In this document: piece after piece, positions 61,523 through 64,000 of the stretch
Numbering within the stretch: position 1 is the first letter of the stretch
Layout: every line of letters begins with the position of its first letter
Assembly (NCBI RefSeq): GCF_003990725.2
Contig: NZ_CP030064.1
Coordinates: 1,612,001-1,676,000 of the forward strand
DNA: 64,000 nucleotides
Direction of reading: 5' to 3'
Source of the DNA: Halorubrum sp. PV6
GTDB lineage: Archaea > Halobacteriota > Halobacteria > Halobacteriales > Haloferacaceae
The notes under the pieces: model-generated
Database searches by the model: none
Seen by the model: the letters and a program-made list of their open reading frames with translations, nothing else
What the model was told of the DNA's origin: nothing
Translations under genes and position numbers: made by a program

Positions 61523-62706
61523 GGCTCTGTTGAAATCCTTAGGAACTGAAAGGACCGGCGTGCGAGATACAGAGGATGAGTACAGCACAACGCCTTCTCT
61601 GCTTCGGTAGGTCTCAGCTGCGTCACTGATCAACAGACGGGCGTATCGGGCGACGTAACATCAATCAAATCTCATGGTAAGGTTGAATCCTGCCCACCGG
61701 TCACAAAGATTATACGGTGCTTCTCGAATCGATAGCTGTCTAATGGATGTTAAAAACACCCGTCTTGTGGCGTTCGCAGTCTTGGTGGCTCTCCTTCTTG
61801 TTGCTCTCCCATTTTATCCCGGAACTTTCAGCCCAGGACACGACCCAAATTCGTATAACTACAAACATCAGATCGAAGAAGGCCCGACAGAGAATGTTAC
61901 CGGCGAGGCTGACAACGTCACCGGTAATCTGGACCTTGGTGAGGAGACCGACGTGGAACAAATCACGTATGAATACGAGGAACTGTCCCCGATAGCACAA
62001 GTGTTGTTTGAGCGGACTCTGAACGCCGAATCGCTGACGCACACTCCAGCCGTGTGTGAAGAATATGTGCTTATTTGTGACGGCTACTACGAACATGACC
62101 TCCCGTCAGAATTCAGATACGGTGCAGGGGGAGAGGACGAACTTCGCTACTCGATTATCGAGTTCAACGGCAGCCAATACCTCCTTCGAACTGGCGTCTT
62201 ATCATCCGGTGCTTGGGAGAACCTTCATATTGCGATTTTGGTGGTTTTATTCCGTGCTCTGATGCTTCTCCTCGGTGGAGCGATCATTACTACGACAGTT
62301 ATTCGGCTCTCAGACCGTTGGACGGGTGTAAACGGGGGTAGATACTCTGCCCTTGTCGGTGCAGGAGCGACGTTTGCCGTCCTCGGCTTCCTTACGCCGT
62401 ATCTCGAAATCTATGGTGGGATCGATTATACCTCGGTCCTATTGGCAAGCGGGGTCATAGCCGCAATCGGTTATATCTCCGTCCAGTATATTTTGCGGAC
62501 TCGTCACTGAAATTGCCTATGGCGGCTGTCGCCACATAAATTTGTGAAATTTATATACGAAAATAACTCCGGTAAAGATGGGTCGGCGATGACGACAAAT
62601 CCCTTGTAGAGAGCATCGTGGACCGACCTCGCCTTGTACCACATTCGCGTCCTCTATTCAGCACGGCTCCAAGAACATATCACCGATTGAGGATTTCAAC
62701 AGAGCC
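61523..62706 (+). mobile_element. Long terminal copy B (1,184 bp) carrying a membrane-protein gene
   Basis: Left end 61523-61588 and right end 62659-62706 are the two halves of copy A in the same orientation, separated by 1,070 bp of other sequence. A CAGCAC hexamer lies at both junctions (61583-61588 and 62659-62664). Copy A could derive from B by deletion between these hexamers, or B could be a copy of A that received an insertion. The only gene inside is a membrane protein, not a transposase. A weaker TIR-like AGCTTTGTTGAAACC lies just outside at 61495-61509. Confidence 0.75.
61743..62510 (+). CDS. Membrane protein carried in terminal copy B
   Basis: 255 residues from ATG 61743, with TTATACGG about 28 bp upstream. 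A signal-anchor segment (about 8-25) is followed by an extracellular domain of about 130 residues with several Asn-x-Thr/Ser sites and the stretch ITYEYEELSPIAQVLFERTL, which I associate with a haloarchaeal domain of unknown function. Three more hydrophobic segments lie in the second half (about 158-182, 198-215, 227-246). Two cysteines in CEEYVLICDG could form a disulfide. Function unknown. Confidence 0.7.
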   Translation: MDVKNTRLVAFAVLVALLLVALPFYPGTFSPGHDPNSYNYKHQIEEGPTENVTGEADNVTGNLDLGEETDVEQITYEYEELSPIAQVLFERTLNAESLTHTPAVCEEYVLICDGYYEHDLPSEFRYGAGGEDELRYSIIEFNGSQYLLRTGVLSSGAWENLHIAILVVLFRALMLLLGGAIITTTVIRLSDRWTGVNGGRYSALVGAGATFAVLGFLTPYLEIYGGIDYTSVLLASGVIAAIGYISVQYILRTRH

Positions 62707-62714
62707 GATCACCC
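62707..62714. repeat. Right 8-bp direct repeat GATCACCC (target-site duplication)
   Basis: Directly abuts the right terminus (62706) and is identical to 59674-59681. Joining the two flanks with one copy would restore an uninterrupted empty site. Confidence 0.8.
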
Positions 62715-62751
62715 CGACTTTGACGAACGCTCACGCTCCAATACGAAGGCC

Positions 62752-63297
62752 TCAGGCCTCTTGCTCCGTCAAAAACACCTTCGAGACACTTTCTTCGATC
62801 TCAATTTCAAACGGAAGGTCCACCACACTACCGCGAATAAATCGGATCATAAACGACCGTATCGACTCGGAGGGAAAGACCACGTGAAAACTCCCTTCTT
62901 CTGTCTGTCGGACGGTTAAGAATCCACAGAGAGAGAGCCAATCGAGGACTTCCTTCAGCGAGTCGAACCGCTCTGCATACTCTTGTGCGTGGTATTGGGC
63001 TACTTGGTCGACCATGTCGGTGAACTCTCCGTTACCGTTCTCGGCGTCGTCAACTTGGCTCAAGAGTGCGTACAGTAGATCGATATCTAAGAGAATGTGC
63101 TCGCCCGTCTAGAGCATCTCATAATACGTCTGAAGATGGTCGCTGTCGCTTGTGTTCGCCGATTCGAAGTTCGCCGCATAGAACGCGATCGCCTTACGGA
63201 TCAGTTCACTTCGGCTTTCGTTGGTCTGGTCGGTCAGTTCTTCTAACGCACTCTTGGTATCTTCATTTAGGGAGACTGTGACTCGATCACTCGCCAT
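62752..63297 (-). pseudogene. Ribbon-helix-helix regulator gene split by an in-frame TAG
   Basis: The RHH product (62 codons from ATG 63297) stops at TAG 63111-63109 after HLQTYYEML. The same frame continues without a break as TGEHILLDIDLLYALLSQ and onward to 62752, where the protein ends FEIEIEESVSKVFLTEQEA. From memory, full-length haloarchaeal CopG-like regulators of about 180 residues read straight through this point, with a Ser or similar in place of the stop. So a single point mutation (for example TCG to TAG) has split one 182-codon gene. The C-terminal part could only be made by read-through or internal initiation (TTG 63063). Confidence 0.7.
63109..63297 (-). CDS. CopG-type ribbon-helix-helix domain, N-terminal part of the split gene
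   Basis: 62 residues: MASDRVTVSLNEDTKSALEEL (ribbon and first helix) then TNESRSELIRKAIAFYAANFE (second helix). This is a complete DNA-binding domain, so a truncated protein could still bind DNA as a dimer. The missing C-terminal domain would normally sense or bind a partner. It lies just right of the composite transposon and left of an IS200/IS605 remnant. Confidence 0.75.
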   Translation of the reverse strand: MASDRVTVSLNEDTKSALEELTDQTNESRSELIRKAIAFYAANFESANTSDSDHLQTYYEML

Positions 63298-63372
63298 TAT
63301 CTCTGCTTCCCTCTCTACTGGATTGACTTAATTTGATCTGCTCCCACGATTTACGGAGAATCGAGCAGAAAG

Positions 63373-63392
63373 CCTCGCGCTTCAGCGCGGGG
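63373..63392 (+). mobile_element. IS200/IS605-like right-end hairpin remnant
   Basis: CCTCGCGC-TTCA-GCGCGGGG followed by AGGATGTC is the imperfect hairpin and tail that, from memory, close haloarchaeal IS200/IS605 (tnpB) elements; this region also forms the guide-RNA scaffold end. No tnpA or tnpB is in the window, so it is a solo relic. Confidence 0.5.
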
Positions 63393-63573
63393 AGGATGTC
63401 AAAAGAGGTTCCACACGCGTCCGAATACTCGCGAGGCGGAACTAGGATATGTAAAATATATGTCTTGTAACGGCCTACAAGACAGATGTTAATTAATTCT
63501 AACAACATTTTTAATGAAAGAAGGTGATGGCGAACTCGCGCGGCGGCGCTGAGCCGCCGACTCTCCACGGACA

Positions 63574-64000
63574 ATGACGGACGACACTCGCCCCTCGATC
63601 GACGTACCGAGTTCGGACATGACCAGACGGAGTTGGCTCAAAGGACTGATCGCGAGCGGCGTGCTCGCGGGCGGTGGAAGCGTCACCGCCGGCGCGGCCG
63701 CCACCGACATCGAGCAGGTCGGCGCGGGCAGCATCGCACGGGTACAGCCGTCGGCGGCGGGCGCGCCGCCGCGAACGATCTACGCCACGGACGATCTTTC
63801 GGCGCCGTACCCGTCGAACGACTGGTGGACGACCCTGCTGTGGCGTCCCCTCTCGGAGAACATCTGGATCCACCCCTTGGCCGCGCGCGTCACCGAGTCG
63901 GGGCTCGCCGTCACCTATCCGGACGAGTGGCAGGTCGGCGACGCGCCGTTCACCTGGGGCGACCGGACGGACGACTTCGCGGAACTCACGGCGTCACCCG
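63574..64000 (+). CDS. Tat-exported GH81-like endo-1,3-beta-glucanase, partial
   Basis: Starts at ATG 63574 and is still open at the window end (142 codons seen). A Tat signal is clear: TRRSWLKGLIASGVLAGG with the twin arginines at 18-19. After a linker, PYPSNDWWTTLLWRP, SENIWIHPLAARVTESGLAVTYP match the N-terminal beta-sandwich of GH81 glucanases. Expected role: secreted cleavage of beta-1,3-glucan. High GC returns here, so the gene is probably outside the low-GC insertion. Catalytic residues lie beyond the window. Confidence 0.78.
   Translation, partial: MTDDTRPSIDVPSSDMTRRSWLKGLIASGVLAGGGSVTAGAAATDIEQVGAGSIARVQPSAAGAPPRTIYATDDLSAPYPSNDWWTTLLWRPLSENIWIHPLAARVTESGLAVTYPDEWQVGDAPFTWGDRTDDFAELTASP

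Larger units (their letters stand above)
59682..62706. mobile_element. 3,025-bp composite transposon-like element bounded by IS6-like terminal copies
   Basis: Both outer ends carry the 17-bp terminal sequence GGCTCTGTTGAAATCCT in inverted orientation (59682-59698 and complement at 62690-62706). A perfect 8-bp direct repeat, GATCACCC, flanks the whole segment. Inside lie a short terminal copy (59682-59789), a gene fragment, a rhomboid protease, a membrane-tethered winged-helix protein, and a longer terminal copy (61523-62706) with a membrane-protein gene. The GGCTCTGTTG termini recall IS6/IS26-family ends. No transposase is encoded, so movement would need one in trans. GC is far below the core genome. 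Confidence 0.75.

Overview
The window is about 64 kb of a haloarchaeal chromosome, most like Halorubrum or a close relative. Evidence: very high GC over most of its length, acidic proteins, short TATA boxes 25-30 bp upstream of largely leaderless starts, and family content typical of haloarchaea (HTH-10 regulator, aMBF1, TrmY, Tsr3, eIF5A, type II GAPDH, PAS/GAF histidine kinases, a PGF-CTERM-like surface protein). Naming the genus is inference.

Layout. 1-9.5 kb: HTH-10 regulator (cut by the window edge), short 6-phosphogluconate dehydrogenase, DUF5802-like protein, Vms1-like peptidyl-tRNA hydrolase, secreted HExxH protein, cupin-rhodanese pair, epoxide-hydrolase-like enzyme, sulfatase-fold enzyme with a GtrA protein. 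9.5-24.9 kb: VTT and MFS membrane proteins, tRNA-Pro(CGG) with a decayed partial copy beside it, TrmY, PyrF, Ppk1, PPP phosphatase, aldehyde dehydrogenase, a frameshifted AI-2E permease, an aminotransferase, eIF5A with agmatinase, two UspA proteins. 24.9-53.5 kb: PiT phosphate transporter, XPB helicase, uridine kinase, tRNA-Thr(UGU), CinA, a large histidine kinase and a PAS response regulator, thymidine kinase, two HD phosphohydrolases flanking a UspA gene, aMBF1, a PurD-like ATP-grasp protein, KatG, GapB, a 1-Cys peroxiredoxin, Tsr3. Most of this is ordinary core genome, with small hypothetical genes listed individually.

53.5-63.5 kb is an accessory region of visibly lower GC. It opens with a four-gene cassette in which each junction overlaps or abuts (Nramp-like permease, HyuA, HyuB, maleate-isomerase/Asp-Glu-racemase-type protein), likely for uptake and ATP-dependent opening of a hydantoin- or 5-oxoproline-like ring. 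Next is a 3,025-bp segment (59682-62706) bounded by two copies of one IS6-like terminal element and flanked by a perfect 8-bp direct repeat GATCACCC. I read it as a composite transposon carrying a rhomboid protease, a divergent membrane-tethered winged-helix regulator, a gene fragment and a membrane-protein gene, with no transposase of its own. To its right lie a ribbon-helix-helix regulator gene split by an in-frame TAG, an IS200/IS605-like hairpin remnant, and the start of a Tat-exported GH81-like glucanase that runs off the window.

The strongest candidate for something undescribed is the transposon and its cargo: a rhomboid next to a membrane-anchored transcription factor suggests a mobile regulated-intramembrane-proteolysis module. 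That function is inference; the boundaries, direct repeats and catalytic motifs are read directly.
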